From the NCBI RefSeq assembly GCF_009764265.1, contig NZ_RWIR01000033.1, positions 62,001 through 126,000 on the forward strand: a DNA stretch of 64,000 bases. Direction: 5' to 3'. The notes beneath the pieces were generated by a model. The model did not search any database, was not told where the DNA came from, and worked only from the letters and a program-made list of their open reading frames with translations. A program made the position numbers and the translations under genes. The DNA is from Pseudomonas sp. PB101 (GTDB lineage: Bacteria > Pseudomonadota > Gammaproteobacteria > Pseudomonadales > Pseudomonadaceae). Numbering within the stretch: the first letter of the stretch is position 1; each line of letters opens with the position of its first letter. Below are positions 25,923-35,007 of this stretch, one piece after another.

Positions 25923-27317
25923 ATGAAGCCGTCACTCAGTTTGCTCACCCTGTGCCTGTTGCTCGGCGCCTGCAGCACCCCGGTGCAGCGCCCCGACAGC
26001 GGTATCCGGCCGCCGGCCGCCTGGCACTCGCCGCACACCGTCGGCGCGATCCATGACAACCAGCAATGGTGGAACCGCTTCGGCAGCCCGCAGCTGGGGC
26101 GCCTGATCGAACAGGCGCGGCTCGGCAGTTACGATTTGGCCGCGGCCATCGCCAGGGTGCGCCAGGCCCAGGCCGACACGGTGATTGCCGGCGGCTCGCA
26201 ACTGCCGGAGGTCAAGGCCGGGCTCAACGCCAACCGCCAGAAGCTGATTCGGGGCAGCGGCTACAGTCAGCTCGATGCCGACAGCAACAATGACGCCGTC
26301 GACTACTTCACGGCGAACCTGGTCGCCAGCTACGAAATCGATTTCTGGGGTGGCCAGCGGGCCGGCCGCGACAGTGCGCAATTGAGTCTGCGAGCCAGTG
26401 AGTTCGACCAGGCCACCGTGGAGCTGACGTTGCTCAGCGGCGTGGCCAGCGGCTATGCGCAGGCCTTGTCGTTGCAGGAGCAGAGCCGCATCGCCGAATT
26501 GAACCTGGCCAATGCGCAAAGCGTGTTGAAACTGGTGCAGACCCGCTTTGATTCCGGTTCGGCCACGGCCCTGGAGCTGGCGCAGCAAAAAAGCCTGGTG
26601 GCGGCGCAGCAACGCCAGCTGCCGCTGGTGCGGCAACAGGCCGAGGATGCGCGAATCAGCCTTGCCACCCTGCTCGGCCGGCCGGTTCAGGCGCTGTCGT
26701 TGGGGCAGGAACACTTCGACCAACTGACCTGGCCCGCCATCGATGCCGGGGTGCCCAGCCAGTTGCTCAGCCGCCGCCCGGACATTGCCCGCGCCGAAGC
26801 GCAACTGGCCGCCGCCCAGGCCGACGTCACCGTCGCCCGCGCCGCAATGCTGCCGACCGTGACCCTCACCGCCGAAATCGGCTCCGGCGCCGACCGGGCC
26901 AACGACATTCTGCGCAGCCCCTTCTACAACCTCACCGCCGGGCTGCTTGCGCCAGTGTTCAACAACGGCCGCCTCGGCGCCCAGCGCGACAAGGCCACGG
27001 CGCGTCAGGAAGAGCTGTTGGAGACCTATCGCGGCACGATCATCAACGGTTTCGCCGACGTCGAAAAAGCCCTCAACAGCATTCGCGGGCTGGATGAACA
27101 GCGCGGGTGGCAAAGTGAAGAGCTGAGCCAGGCGCAGACTGCCTTCAACATTGCACAAAGCCGCTATCAGGCCGGGGCCGAGGATTTGCTGACGGTACTG
27201 GAAACCCAGCGCACGCTGTATGCCGCGCAGGATCTGAACGTGCAACTGCGCCTGTCGCGGATGCAGGCGAGTATTGCGTTGTACAAGGCGCTAGGGGGTG
27301 GGTGGCAGGTTCTTTAA
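25923..27317 (+). CDS. opmQ: OpmQ, outer-membrane channel of the pyoverdine efflux pump
   Basis: A 464-residue TolC/OprM-class lipoprotein. The signal peptide ends in the lipobox L-L-G-A-C (Cys17). Two repeated halves of the outer membrane efflux domain follow, with a typical S-R-R-P-D-I-A-R-A-E-A-Q-L motif before the second. I chose ATG 25923, seven bases after the pvdT stop, because it yields the lipoprotein signal; an upstream start inside pvdT would bury it. Third gene of the pvdRT-opmQ operon. A tandem REP-containing repeat follows. Confidence 0.95.
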   Translation: MKPSLSLLTLCLLLGACSTPVQRPDSGIRPPAAWHSPHTVGAIHDNQQWWNRFGSPQLGRLIEQARLGSYDLAAAIARVRQAQADTVIAGGSQLPEVKAGLNANRQKLIRGSGYSQLDADSNNDAVDYFTANLVASYEIDFWGGQRAGRDSAQLSLRASEFDQATVELTLLSGVASGYAQALSLQEQSRIAELNLANAQSVLKLVQTRFDSGSATALELAQQKSLVAAQQRQLPLVRQQAEDARISLATLLGRPVQALSLGQEHFDQLTWPAIDAGVPSQLLSRRPDIARAEAQLAAAQADVTVARAAMLPTVTLTAEIGSGADRANDILRSPFYNLTAGLLAPVFNNGRLGAQRDKATARQEELLETYRGTIINGFADVEKALNSIRGLDEQRGWQSEELSQAQTAFNIAQSRYQAGAEDLLTVLETQRTLYAAQDLNVQLRLSRMQASIALYKALGGGWQVL

Positions 27318-27332
27318 TTGTGGTGTGCGAAA

Positions 27333-27596
27333 GGACGCCATCGCGGGCAAGCCCGCTCCCACAGGTTATGCGTCGTGCCCGGATCATGCGGCAAACGCAA
27401 AACCCTGTGGGAGCTGGCTTGCCAGCGAAGAGGCCGGCACATCCAACATCAACATTGCCTGACAGGACGCCATCGCGGGCAAGCCCGCTCCCACAGGTTA
27501 TGCGTCGTGCCCGGATCATGCGGCAAACACAAAACCCTGTGGGAGCTGGCTTGCCAGCGAAGAGGCCGGCACATCCAACATCAACATTGCTTGGCA
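27333..27596. repeat. Tandem 132-bp duplication containing REP elements
   Basis: Two head-to-tail copies (27333-27464 and 27465-27596) that differ at only three positions. Each copy carries an inverted REP pair. It fills the gap between the convergent opmQ and pvdP genes. Confidence 0.93.
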
Positions 27597-27618
27597 GCGA
27601 TTGAACGATAACGCGGTA

Positions 27619-29238
27619 TCAAGCCTGGTTCTGTTTAGCCTTCAGATGTCGCGCATACCACGGCCGTTGCGGCACCTTGCGGAACAAGCCGGCCAGTTTC
27701 GTCTCGTCCTCGCCAAAGGTGATACGCAGCGCCAGCTTCATGGTTTCCGAGTCCATTTCCACTGACTTGCCCGCCTGCAACCCGGGCGTGGTGCTGCACC
27801 CGTGAGTGCTCGGGCCGAGCCACGGGTCATCGATTTCCACCCAGCGCCCCGGCGCAAACCATGGCACGCCGTTGACCTGCAGCCGACTGACCTGCCCCGG
27901 ATGGAAGCGCTCGTGGGCGCGGAACCAGTCCTCCAGGCGATCGTCGATCCAGCCGTGGAAATGCCAGAACACCGGGTTCACATGGGAGGAGAACGGGTCG
28001 CCGAGGAAGTCGTTTTCCGCCGCGAACCAGCGTGCGGAAAAGTCCGCCGGATCACGGGCGAACGGCACCGGCTGACCGTTGGACGGGTCACGCGGCACCG
28101 AAGCCCAGCGCATGTGCAGCCAGTCGTGCAGGCCCAGTTCGACCTCCGAGCCGAACTGGCCGAGGGTCAGCGTCGACAGGTAACGCGGATCACGGTAGCG
28201 CGACTCCCAGACCTGGAAATTGCTGGAGTACGTCTCGCCGGTCTTGATGTCGCTGACCCATTGCGTGTACTCGTCATCGTCCTCGGCCAGCCAGGTCGGC
28301 GGCAACGCCGTGCCGTCGTGGTTGTCGTAGTAACGCGCGAAGCCGGGCCGATCGCGCATCAGCTCCGGCTGCGGCAACGGAAAGTGCGTCCAGGAAGGCA
28401 GGTCCTGCATCGACCGCGCAGTGCCGAGCATGTGCCGGTGCATGAAGAAAAAGTCCACGCCAGAACCGTTGCGATCCTTGCGCGCGCCACGGGCATCGCG
28501 TTCCTGATCCCGAGGGCCGGGCTGCCAGCCGAGCCCGCGCAAGGCACCGCGCTGGTCTTCGGACAGTTTGTGCCACTTGTCCCGGGAGGCATGCCAGAGC
28601 TGGTGGAACAATCGGTGCTCCGGCGATACCAGCCACGCCAGCAGTGTCGGATTGAGGCCCGTGCGCTCGCGCGCTTCCGGGAATACCCGTTTGACGGCAA
28701 TGAAGCGATTGTCCTGGGCCGTCAGCATCAACGGGCGCTTGAGGTCCAGCACGCGCCCGCTGAGACTGCCGCTGCCGGCGTTGCCGAAACCGGCCCAGAC
28801 CTCGTCCAGGCTCATGTCGAATTCGTATTCGCAGCAGCCGCTGGCACCCAGCAATCGCCAGGCGAGCTGCTTCGGGTCGGCCCCGGACAGATCGCCCAAC
28901 ACTCGGTAGCGAGGCTCTTCGCTGGAACGCAAACGCTCGGTGGTATCGAGATAACCGCTGACACCTCGCCCCTTGTGGCCGATATCAATGAACACTTCCA
29001 GGCCCTCCAGCGGCAAGCCTTCGATCCCGGCGTCACGACCTTCGAAACGAATCTGCCAGACCCCGCGCAAGGAATCGGCCAGGCGCTGACCGGCGACATC
29101 CGCCACGTCGAACGAGGCTTCGCCCGGGGTGATCGTCGGGTCCGGCCTGGTCAGTTCGCGATGCCTGTAATACACCGCAGGCACGGCGGCACCGGTCAGC
29201 GCCAGACCCGCGAGGAACCATCGTCGAGAAATCGTCAT
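27619..29238 (-). CDS. pvdP: PvdP, tyrosinase of pyoverdine chromophore maturation
   Basis: About 539 residues. The N-terminus has a twin-arginine signal (S-R-R-W-F-L-A-G-L-A-L-T-G-A-A), consistent with folded export to the periplasm. The C-terminal half is the copper tyrosinase-like domain, with histidines in D-F-F-F-M-H-R-H-M-L, L-H-D-W-L-H, and S-H-V-N-P-V-F-W-H-F-H-G-W-I-D. PvdP oxidises the ferribactin tyrosine unit to build the dihydroxyquinoline chromophore. I chose ATG 29238, which gives the Tat signal directly. It is transcribed divergently from pvdMNO, with its own PvdS box, as in P. aeruginosa. Confidence 0.95.
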   Translation of the reverse strand: MTISRRWFLAGLALTGAAVPAVYYRHRELTRPDPTITPGEASFDVADVAGQRLADSLRGVWQIRFEGRDAGIEGLPLEGLEVFIDIGHKGRGVSGYLDTTERLRSSEEPRYRVLGDLSGADPKQLAWRLLGASGCCEYEFDMSLDEVWAGFGNAGSGSLSGRVLDLKRPLMLTAQDNRFIAVKRVFPEARERTGLNPTLLAWLVSPEHRLFHQLWHASRDKWHKLSEDQRGALRGLGWQPGPRDQERDARGARKDRNGSGVDFFFMHRHMLGTARSMQDLPSWTHFPLPQPELMRDRPGFARYYDNHDGTALPPTWLAEDDDEYTQWVSDIKTGETYSSNFQVWESRYRDPRYLSTLTLGQFGSEVELGLHDWLHMRWASVPRDPSNGQPVPFARDPADFSARWFAAENDFLGDPFSSHVNPVFWHFHGWIDDRLEDWFRAHERFHPGQVSRLQVNGVPWFAPGRWVEIDDPWLGPSTHGCSTTPGLQAGKSVEMDSETMKLALRITFGEDETKLAGLFRKVPQRPWYARHLKAKQNQA

Positions 29239-29283
29239 TGCCCTACCTGTGTCAGCCATGGAGCAGGCTTTATCCAAGCTAGA

Positions 29284-29307
29284 ACGTTTGTTACCCGGAC
29301 AAATTTA
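29284..29307 (-). promoter_or_regulatory. Iron-starvation (PvdS) box of pvdP
   Basis: On the minus strand TAAAT, 16 bases, CGT: an exact match ending 45 bases before the pvdP start. Confidence 0.9.
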
Positions 29308-29311
29308 AAAG

Positions 29312-29388
29312 CATCGCTGGCAAGCCAGCTCCCACAGGGATCTTCAGTGCGACACAGATCCAGTGTGGGAGCGGGCTTGCCCGCGATG
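29312..29388. repeat. REP palindrome pair between pvdP and pvdM promoters
   Basis: Inverted REP copies (29312-29336 and 29364-29388) lie exactly between the two divergent PvdS boxes and may insulate them from each other. Confidence 0.87.
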
Positions 29389-29404
29389 GGGCCATCAGCT
29401 TCGC

Positions 29405-29428
29405 TAAATTTTCCGGCCAGCCACTCGT
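29405..29428 (+). promoter_or_regulatory. Iron-starvation (PvdS) box of pvdMNO
   Basis: TAAAT, 16 bases, CGT: an exact match ending 62 bases before the pvdM start. Confidence 0.9.
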
Positions 29429-29490
29429 TCCCCCCAGATAGCAAAGGCCCCCGCGCCTGACCCTCGACGGCGAACCTGACTGAGACGGCA

Positions 29491-30840
29491 ATGACAAAAC
29501 CACGTTCGAAAAAGGCTCTTTCCATCGGCCTGCCGCTGGCCCTGGCGATCAGCGCGGGTGCAGGCTACGCGGCCTGGGACTACTGGTTTCGGGACAACCC
29601 CGGCTACCCGGTCAAGGTGATGAAACAGGCCGACCAGTTGCAGGAACGCATCCTCTCGTTCGACAGCCACATCACCGTGCCGATGGACTTCGGCACCGCC
29701 GGCAACGAAGTCGACAAGGATGGCGAAGGCCAGTTCGACCTGGTCAAGACCGGACGCGGGCGCCTGTCCGGTGCGGCCCTGACAATTTTCGGCTGGCCGG
29801 AAATCTGGAACGGCCCCAACGCCCCCCATCGTCCCACCGCAGGCTTCATCGACGAGGCCCGCCATGAGCAGGAAACCCGCTACAAGATCATCAGCGCGAT
29901 GGTGCGTGACTTCCCCAACCAGACAGCCATCGCCTACACCCCCGACGACTTCCGTCGACTGCACGGCGAAGGCAAGTTCGCGATCTTCATCAGCATGCTC
30001 AACGCCTACCCGCTGGGCAACGACCTCAACGCCCTGGACAAGTGGGCCGCGCGCGGCATGCGCATGTTCGGCTTCAGCTATGTAGGCAACAACGCCTGGG
30101 CCGATTCGTCGCGGCCGCTGCCGTTCTTCAACGACTCGCGCGATGCCCTCGGCGGGCTGTCGGACATCGGCAAGCAAGCGGTGCAGCGCCTCAACGACCT
30201 GGGCGTGATCGTCGATGTGTCGCAGATGTCCACCAAGGCCCTGGAGCAGGTCGCGCACCTGAGCCGCACGCCGATGGTCGCCTCGCACTCGGCACCGCGA
30301 GCGCTGGTGGACATCCCGCGCAACCTCAGCGACGCGGAAATGCAGTTGATCAAGAACAGCGGCGGTGTGGTGCAGATTGTCGGTTTCCCGACCTACATCC
30401 GCCCGCTGAGCCAGGCCACCCGGGACAAGCTCAACGCCCTGCGCGCGCGCTTCGACCTGCAACCGCTGCAAGGCTTGGAGATGGCCCTGATGCCGGGCGA
30501 TCCGGTGATCACCGTCTGGCCGGAGCAGCGTTTCGGCGAATACGCCAGCCAGCTCTACTCGATCCTCGACGAAGAACCCAAGGCCTCCCTCAAGGACTAC
30601 GGCGACGCCATCGATTACGCCGTGAAGAAAATCGGCATCGACCACGTCGGCATCAGCTCCGACTTCAACGACGGCGGCGGCCTCGACGGCTGGAAAGACG
30701 TCAGCGAAGCCCGCAACGTGACCGCCGAACTGATCAGCCGCGGCTACAGCGAGGCCGACATCGCCAAGCTCTGGGGCGGCAATTTCCTGCGGGTCTGGGA
30801 CCAGGTGCAGAAGTCCTCCCGGCCTGTGGTCCAGAACTGA
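29491..30840 (+). CDS. pvdM: PvdM, dipeptidase-like periplasmic pyoverdine maturation protein
   Basis: A 449-residue protein of the renal-dipeptidase (M19) fold with an N-terminal signal or anchor (residues about 9-28). Family landmarks are F-D-S-H near residue 57, V-A-S-H-S-A-P-R-A-L near 270 and I-G-I-D-H-V-G-I-S-S-D-F-N-D-G near 387. In P. aeruginosa PvdM is required in the periplasm for ferribactin oxidation together with PvdP, rather than acting as a normal dipeptidase. It is first in the pvdM-pvdN-pvdO operon, downstream of its own PvdS box. Confidence 0.95.
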   Translation: MTKPRSKKALSIGLPLALAISAGAGYAAWDYWFRDNPGYPVKVMKQADQLQERILSFDSHITVPMDFGTAGNEVDKDGEGQFDLVKTGRGRLSGAALTIFGWPEIWNGPNAPHRPTAGFIDEARHEQETRYKIISAMVRDFPNQTAIAYTPDDFRRLHGEGKFAIFISMLNAYPLGNDLNALDKWAARGMRMFGFSYVGNNAWADSSRPLPFFNDSRDALGGLSDIGKQAVQRLNDLGVIVDVSQMSTKALEQVAHLSRTPMVASHSAPRALVDIPRNLSDAEMQLIKNSGGVVQIVGFPTYIRPLSQATRDKLNALRARFDLQPLQGLEMALMPGDPVITVWPEQRFGEYASQLYSILDEEPKASLKDYGDAIDYAVKKIGIDHVGISSDFNDGGGLDGWKDVSEARNVTAELISRGYSEADIAKLWGGNFLRVWDQVQKSSRPVVQN

Positions 30841-30871
30841 TTTTGTCCTTTTGCCAAAGCGAACCGAACCC

Positions 30872-32152
30872 ATGACCAACCGTCGTTCATTCCTCAAGCA
30901 GGCCGGCATTCTGGCGGCCGGCATTCCCCTGGCCTCCACCGTGAACCTGCCGGCACTGGCCGCAAGCCCGGCGCCACTGCCCAAGGACAAATGGGACCAG
31001 TTGCGCCAACTGTTCACCCAGGACCCGAACTACCTGCACTTCGCCAACTTCCTGGTGACCTCGCACCCGCGCCCGGTGCGTGAGGCCATCGAGATGCACC
31101 GCGAGAATCTCGATCGCAACCCGGGCCTGGCCATGGACTGGCATCGCGGAGAAACCGAGCGGCGCGAAGAAGAGGTGCGCGTGTGGGCCGGCCGTTACTT
31201 GAAAGCCAAGCCGTCGCAGATCGCCCTGACCGGCAGCACCACCGAAGGCCTGGCGATGATCTACGCCGGCATCCACGTACGCCCGGACCAGGAAATCCTC
31301 ACCAGCGAACACGAGCACTACGCCGCCAACAGCGTGTTCGAATACCGCACCCAGAAAGACGGCACCCAGGTGCGCAAGATCAAATTGTTCGAAGACCCGT
31401 ACAAGGTCTCGACCGCCGAAGTGCTGGCCGCGATCGAGCGCAACATTCGCCCCGAGACCCGCGTGCTGGGCATGACCTGGGTGCATTCCGGCAGCGGCGT
31501 GAAGCTGCCCATCGGCGAGATCGGCAAACTGGTGGAAAAGGAAAACCGTGGCCGCGAGGACAAGGACCGCATCCTCTACGTGATCGATGGCGTGCACGGC
31601 TTCGGCGTGGAGAACGTCGACTTCCCGGACATGCACTGCGACTTCTTCATCGCCGGCACCCACAAATGGATGTTCGGTCCACGGGGCACCGGGATCATCT
31701 GCGCCCGCTCCGACGAGCTCAAGGACGTGACCCCGACCATCCCGACCTTCTCCGAAGCCACGCAATTCTCCACGGTGATGACCTACGGCGGCTACCACTC
31801 ATTCGAACACCGCTGGGCATTGACCGAAGCCTTCAAGCTGCACCTGGACCTGGGCAAGGCCGAGGTCGCGGCACGCATCCATGAAATCAACAGCTACCTG
31901 AAAAAACGCTTGCAGCAGCATCCGTCGGTGGAGCTGGTCACGCCGCCGTCACCGGAATATTCCGCCGGGTTCACCTTCTTCCGCATCAAGGACCGGGACT
32001 GCGAAGAAGTCGCCAACTACCTGATGGATCAGCGCGTGGTCTGCGATGCCGTGGACCGGGATGTCGGGCCGATCATTCGTGTGTCGCCGGGGCTGCTCAA
32101 TACCGAGGCGCACATCGACAAGTTGATGGAGCTGATGGCGAGCAAGCTCTGA
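30872..32152 (+). CDS. pvdN: PvdN, periplasmic PLP enzyme of pyoverdine side-chain maturation
   Basis: A 426-residue class V aminotransferase-fold protein with a twin-arginine signal (N-R-R-S-F-L-K-Q-A-G-I-L-A-A-G). The pyridoxal-phosphate lysine is in G-T-H-K-W-M-F-G-P, with the cofactor-contacting D-G-V-H-G-F-G upstream. PvdN converts the chromophore-bound glutamate to the succinamide side chain. I chose ATG 30872, which places the RR motif at residues 4-5; an in-frame ATG seven codons earlier is less consistent. It lies 31 bases after pvdM in one operon. Confidence 0.95.
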   Translation: MTNRRSFLKQAGILAAGIPLASTVNLPALAASPAPLPKDKWDQLRQLFTQDPNYLHFANFLVTSHPRPVREAIEMHRENLDRNPGLAMDWHRGETERREEEVRVWAGRYLKAKPSQIALTGSTTEGLAMIYAGIHVRPDQEILTSEHEHYAANSVFEYRTQKDGTQVRKIKLFEDPYKVSTAEVLAAIERNIRPETRVLGMTWVHSGSGVKLPIGEIGKLVEKENRGREDKDRILYVIDGVHGFGVENVDFPDMHCDFFIAGTHKWMFGPRGTGIICARSDELKDVTPTIPTFSEATQFSTVMTYGGYHSFEHRWALTEAFKLHLDLGKAEVAARIHEINSYLKKRLQQHPSVELVTPPSPEYSAGFTFFRIKDRDCEEVANYLMDQRVVCDAVDRDVGPIIRVSPGLLNTEAHIDKLMELMASKL

Positions 32153-32182
32153 CCCACCGATTTAAATGGACGAGAATTTTTT

Positions 32183-33067
32183 ATGAAAAACACCCTGAAA
32201 AACCTCGGTGCCCTGATGTTGCTGGGGGTGCTCGGCAGCGCCGTGCCCGGCCTCGCCCAGGCCTACACGGCACCACTGCCGGGCAAAGTCTTCAAGGATT
32301 GCCGCAACTGCCCGGAAATGGTGGTGCTGCCCGCCGGCACCTTCATCATGGGCACCCCGGACGACGAAATCGGCCGCGAGCCCGATGAAGGCCCGATGCA
32401 TGAGGTGACGTTCGACAAACCATTCGCCATGAGCCGTTACCAGATCACCGCCGGCGAATGGAACCAATACATGAAGGAAACCGGCATCACCCTGCCCGAT
32501 GGCGACACCCGCCCCGGCCGCGCCTGCACCAATGGCAAGCCGAGTTACCCCCAGGGCCCGCGCCAGCCGGCGGTGTGCATGAACTTCGCCGAGGTCAGCG
32601 CCTACGTCGCCTGGCTGTCGATGAAAACCGGCCAGCACTACCACATCGTCAGCGAAGCCCAGCGCGAATACGCCGCCCGTGGCGGATCGACGGGCGCCTT
32701 CCCCTTCCCGTTCGACCCCGGCACCGAGTACAGCATCGCCACCCACGCCAACACCTACGGCCCGACCGACGGCTACAGCTATTCCTCCCCCGTGGGCAGC
32801 TATCCGGCGAATGCCTTCGGTATGTACGACATGCACGGCAACGTCTATGAGTGGATCGCCGACTGCTACCACCCGGACTACGTCGGCGCGCCCACTGACG
32901 GCAGCGCCTGGACCGAACCGAACTGCGACACCTTGCGTATCCGTGGCAACGACTGGGGCGAAGCGCCGGTGTTTTCCCGCTCGGGCAACCGCAATGACAT
33001 CGACCCGCAAACCCGTGGCGACTGGATCGGTTTCCGTGTCGTACGCGACCTGACCCCCAATCTCTGA
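32183..33067 (+). CDS. pvdO: PvdO, FGE-sulfatase-like periplasmic pyoverdine maturation protein
   Basis: A 294-residue protein with a Sec signal peptide (residues 1-26, ending G-L-A-Q-A). The formylglycine-generating-enzyme fold is recognised by M-V-V-L-P-A-G-T-F-I-M-G-T near residue 46 and by G-M-Y-D-M-H-G-N-V-Y-E-W near 213. In P. aeruginosa PvdO oxidises the dihydropyoverdine chromophore to pyoverdine in the periplasm. Third gene of pvdMNO, 30 bases after pvdN. In P. aeruginosa pvdF follows; here a hairpin and the pvdE promoter follow instead. Confidence 0.95.
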   Translation: MKNTLKNLGALMLLGVLGSAVPGLAQAYTAPLPGKVFKDCRNCPEMVVLPAGTFIMGTPDDEIGREPDEGPMHEVTFDKPFAMSRYQITAGEWNQYMKETGITLPDGDTRPGRACTNGKPSYPQGPRQPAVCMNFAEVSAYVAWLSMKTGQHYHIVSEAQREYAARGGSTGAFPFPFDPGTEYSIATHANTYGPTDGYSYSSPVGSYPANAFGMYDMHGNVYEWIADCYHPDYVGAPTDGSAWTEPNCDTLRIRGNDWGEAPVFSRSGNRNDIDPQTRGDWIGFRVVRDLTPNL

Positions 33068-33083
33068 GCCCCTGCGCAACCCT

Positions 33084-33111
33084 TGTGGGAGCGAGCAGGC
33101 TCGCTCCCACA
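33084..33111. repeat. Palindromic hairpin (REP-type), possible terminator after pvdO
   Basis: A 13-bp perfect stem (TGTGGGAGCGAGC with a two-base AG loop) starting 17 bases after pvdO and followed by a short T-rich stretch. It may end the pvdMNO transcript before the pvdE promoter. Confidence 0.7.
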
Positions 33112-33164
33112 CTGTTTTGTACCCTGTCAGCGAACCGAGTCCCCGCCACCCGTCTCCCACCTTT

Positions 33165-33188
33165 TAAATTAAGCCCTCCACCAGACGT
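33165..33188 (+). promoter_or_regulatory. Iron-starvation (PvdS) box of pvdE
   Basis: TAAAT, 16 bases, CGT: an exact match ending 42 bases before the pvdE start. Confidence 0.9.
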
Positions 33189-33230
33189 TCTACTGGGTAT
33201 CTGCCTCAAGACCCAAGGAACCCTCTGCTC

Positions 33231-34880
33231 ATGACCCAGCCAACGCGCGGTGCAATTCATGAATTGTTCAGCCTCCTGAAACCGTTCCGGCTCGTCGTCA
33301 GTCTGTCGATCCTCATGGGCATGGTCGGTGGCCTGAGCGTGACGGTGTTGCTGGCCACCATCAACAACGCGCTGCACTCGCCGGACGGCCTGACCCAGGG
33401 CGTGGTCGCGCTGTTCGCCGGCCTGTGCGTGCTGGCCCTGGGCAGTTCGATCTGCTCGGACATCGGCACCAACTACGTCGGCCAGCACATCATTGCCAAG
33501 CTGCGCAAAACGCTTGGGGAGAAAGTCCTTTCCGCGCCCATCGAGCAGATCGAGCGCTACCGCAGCCACCGGCTGATCCCGGTGCTGACCCACGACGTCG
33601 ACACCATCAGCGACTTTGCCTTCGCCTTCGCGCCGCTCGCCATTTCCCTGACCGTGACCCTCGGCTGCATGGGTTACCTGGCGATGTTGTCGTGGCCGAT
33701 GTTCCTGATGATGGTGCTGGCGATTGCCATCGGCACCGGCATCCAGTTCTACGCGCAGGGCAAGGGCATCCAGGGTTTCATGGCCGCCCGCGACGCCGAA
33801 GACGAGCTGCAAAAGCACTACAACGCCATTGCCGGCGGCGCCAAGGAGTTGCGCATCCACCGCCCGCGCCGCCAGCGCATGTTCGTCAAGGGCATCCAGG
33901 GCACCGCCGATTTCATCTGCGACACCCAGGTGCGTTCGATCAACACCTTCGTGATCGCCAAGACCCTGGGCTCGATGCTGTTCTTCGTGGTCATCGGCCT
34001 GGCGCTGGCCCTGCAATCGTTCTGGCCCAGCGCCGACAAGGCGGTGATGAGCGGCTTCGTGCTGGTGTTGCTGTACATGAAAGGCCCGATCGAGCACCTG
34101 GTCAGCACCTTGCCGATCGTCAGCCGCGCGCGCATCGCCTTCCGCCGCATCGCCGAACTGTCGAGCCGGTTTTCCTCGCCGGAACCGCACCTGCTGCTCA
34201 ACGACAAAGGCACCCAACCGGTCGTGGTCGACAGCCTGCAGCTGAACAACGTCAGCTACGCCTTCCCCGCCGCACCCGGCAGCGACCCGTTTCGCCTGGG
34301 CCCGGTGAACCTGACCATCGAGCAAGGCGACATCATTTTCATCGTCGGCGAAAACGGCTGCGGCAAGACCACCCTGATCAAGTTGCTGCTGGGCCTCTAC
34401 GCGCCGCAACAGGGGGAAATCCTGCTCAACGGCCAAGGCATCGATGCGCAGAATCGCGACGACTACCGCCAGTTGTTCACCACGATCTTTGCCGATTACT
34501 ACCTGTTCGATGACGTGGTGCAGGGCGACCAGCACATCCCCGAAGACGCCAACAAATATCTGCAACGCCTGGAGATCGCGCACAAGGTCAGCGTCCGCGA
34601 CGGCAGCTTCACCACCACCGACCTGTCCACCGGCCAGCGCAAGCGCCTGGCGCTGGTCAATGCCTGGCTGGAAGAACGCCCGGTACTGGTGTTCGACGAA
34701 TGGGCCGCCGACCAGGACCCGACCTTCCGCCGCATCTTCTACACCGAGCTGCTGCCGGACCTCAAACGCCTGGGCAAAACCATCATCGTGATCTCCCACG
34801 ACGACCGCTATTTCGACATGGCCGATCAACTGGTGCGCATGGAATCGGGCCGGGTCGTCACCGAGCGTGCGACCGCCTGA
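33231..34880 (+). CDS. pvdE: PvdE, ABC exporter moving ferribactin precursor to the periplasm
   Basis: A 549-residue half-transporter of the SyrD/PvdE (cyclic peptide exporter) family. Six N-terminal membrane helices are followed by an ATPase domain: Walker A G-E-N-G-C-G-K-T-T near residue 373, signature S-T-G-Q-R-K-R near 466, Walker B V-L-V-F-D-E-W near 486. The glutamate-tryptophan and the S-T-G-Q variant of the signature are typical of this subfamily. It exports the acylated precursor from cytoplasm to periplasm. It has its own PvdS box and is followed by fpvA, as in P. aeruginosa. Confidence 0.96.
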   Translation: MTQPTRGAIHELFSLLKPFRLVVSLSILMGMVGGLSVTVLLATINNALHSPDGLTQGVVALFAGLCVLALGSSICSDIGTNYVGQHIIAKLRKTLGEKVLSAPIEQIERYRSHRLIPVLTHDVDTISDFAFAFAPLAISLTVTLGCMGYLAMLSWPMFLMMVLAIAIGTGIQFYAQGKGIQGFMAARDAEDELQKHYNAIAGGAKELRIHRPRRQRMFVKGIQGTADFICDTQVRSINTFVIAKTLGSMLFFVVIGLALALQSFWPSADKAVMSGFVLVLLYMKGPIEHLVSTLPIVSRARIAFRRIAELSSRFSSPEPHLLLNDKGTQPVVVDSLQLNNVSYAFPAAPGSDPFRLGPVNLTIEQGDIIFIVGENGCGKTTLIKLLLGLYAPQQGEILLNGQGIDAQNRDDYRQLFTTIFADYYLFDDVVQGDQHIPEDANKYLQRLEIAHKVSVRDGSFTTTDLSTGQRKRLALVNAWLEERPVLVFDEWAADQDPTFRRIFYTELLPDLKRLGKTIIVISHDDRYFDMADQLVRMESGRVVTERATA

Positions 34881-34950
34881 CGCTCGTTGCCGCACGCAGA
34901 TCATTGTTTTTTTGAAGTTTGTTTTCCGGTTTAGGCAAAGTGGTCCGTCT

Positions 34951-34969
34951 AATAATAATTATCATTAAC
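34951..34969 (+). promoter_or_regulatory. Fur box upstream of fpvA
   Basis: A 19-base element matching 15 of 19 positions of the Fur consensus (AATAATAATTATCATTAAC), 38 bases before the fpvA start. It implies direct iron repression by Fur. No exact PvdS box is seen in this gap. Confidence 0.82.
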
Positions 34970-35007
34970 TAAAAAACTGCACACACCCTTCTGGAGCGAT
35001 TCGAGCA

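Noticed and set aside
22652..26059. A 1135-codon minus-strand frame opposite pvdR-pvdT
   Set aside because: Same antisense effect. The plus strand encodes PvdR and PvdT with all motifs and a PvdS promoter.
27333..27596. Regular repeats resembling a CRISPR array
   Set aside because: There are only two 132-bp units, head to tail with no unique spacers, and they contain REP palindromes. No cas genes are present.
32649..34904. A 751-codon minus-strand frame opposite pvdO-pvdE
   Set aside because: Antisense shadow. PvdE on the plus strand is complete with Walker and signature motifs and its own promoter box.
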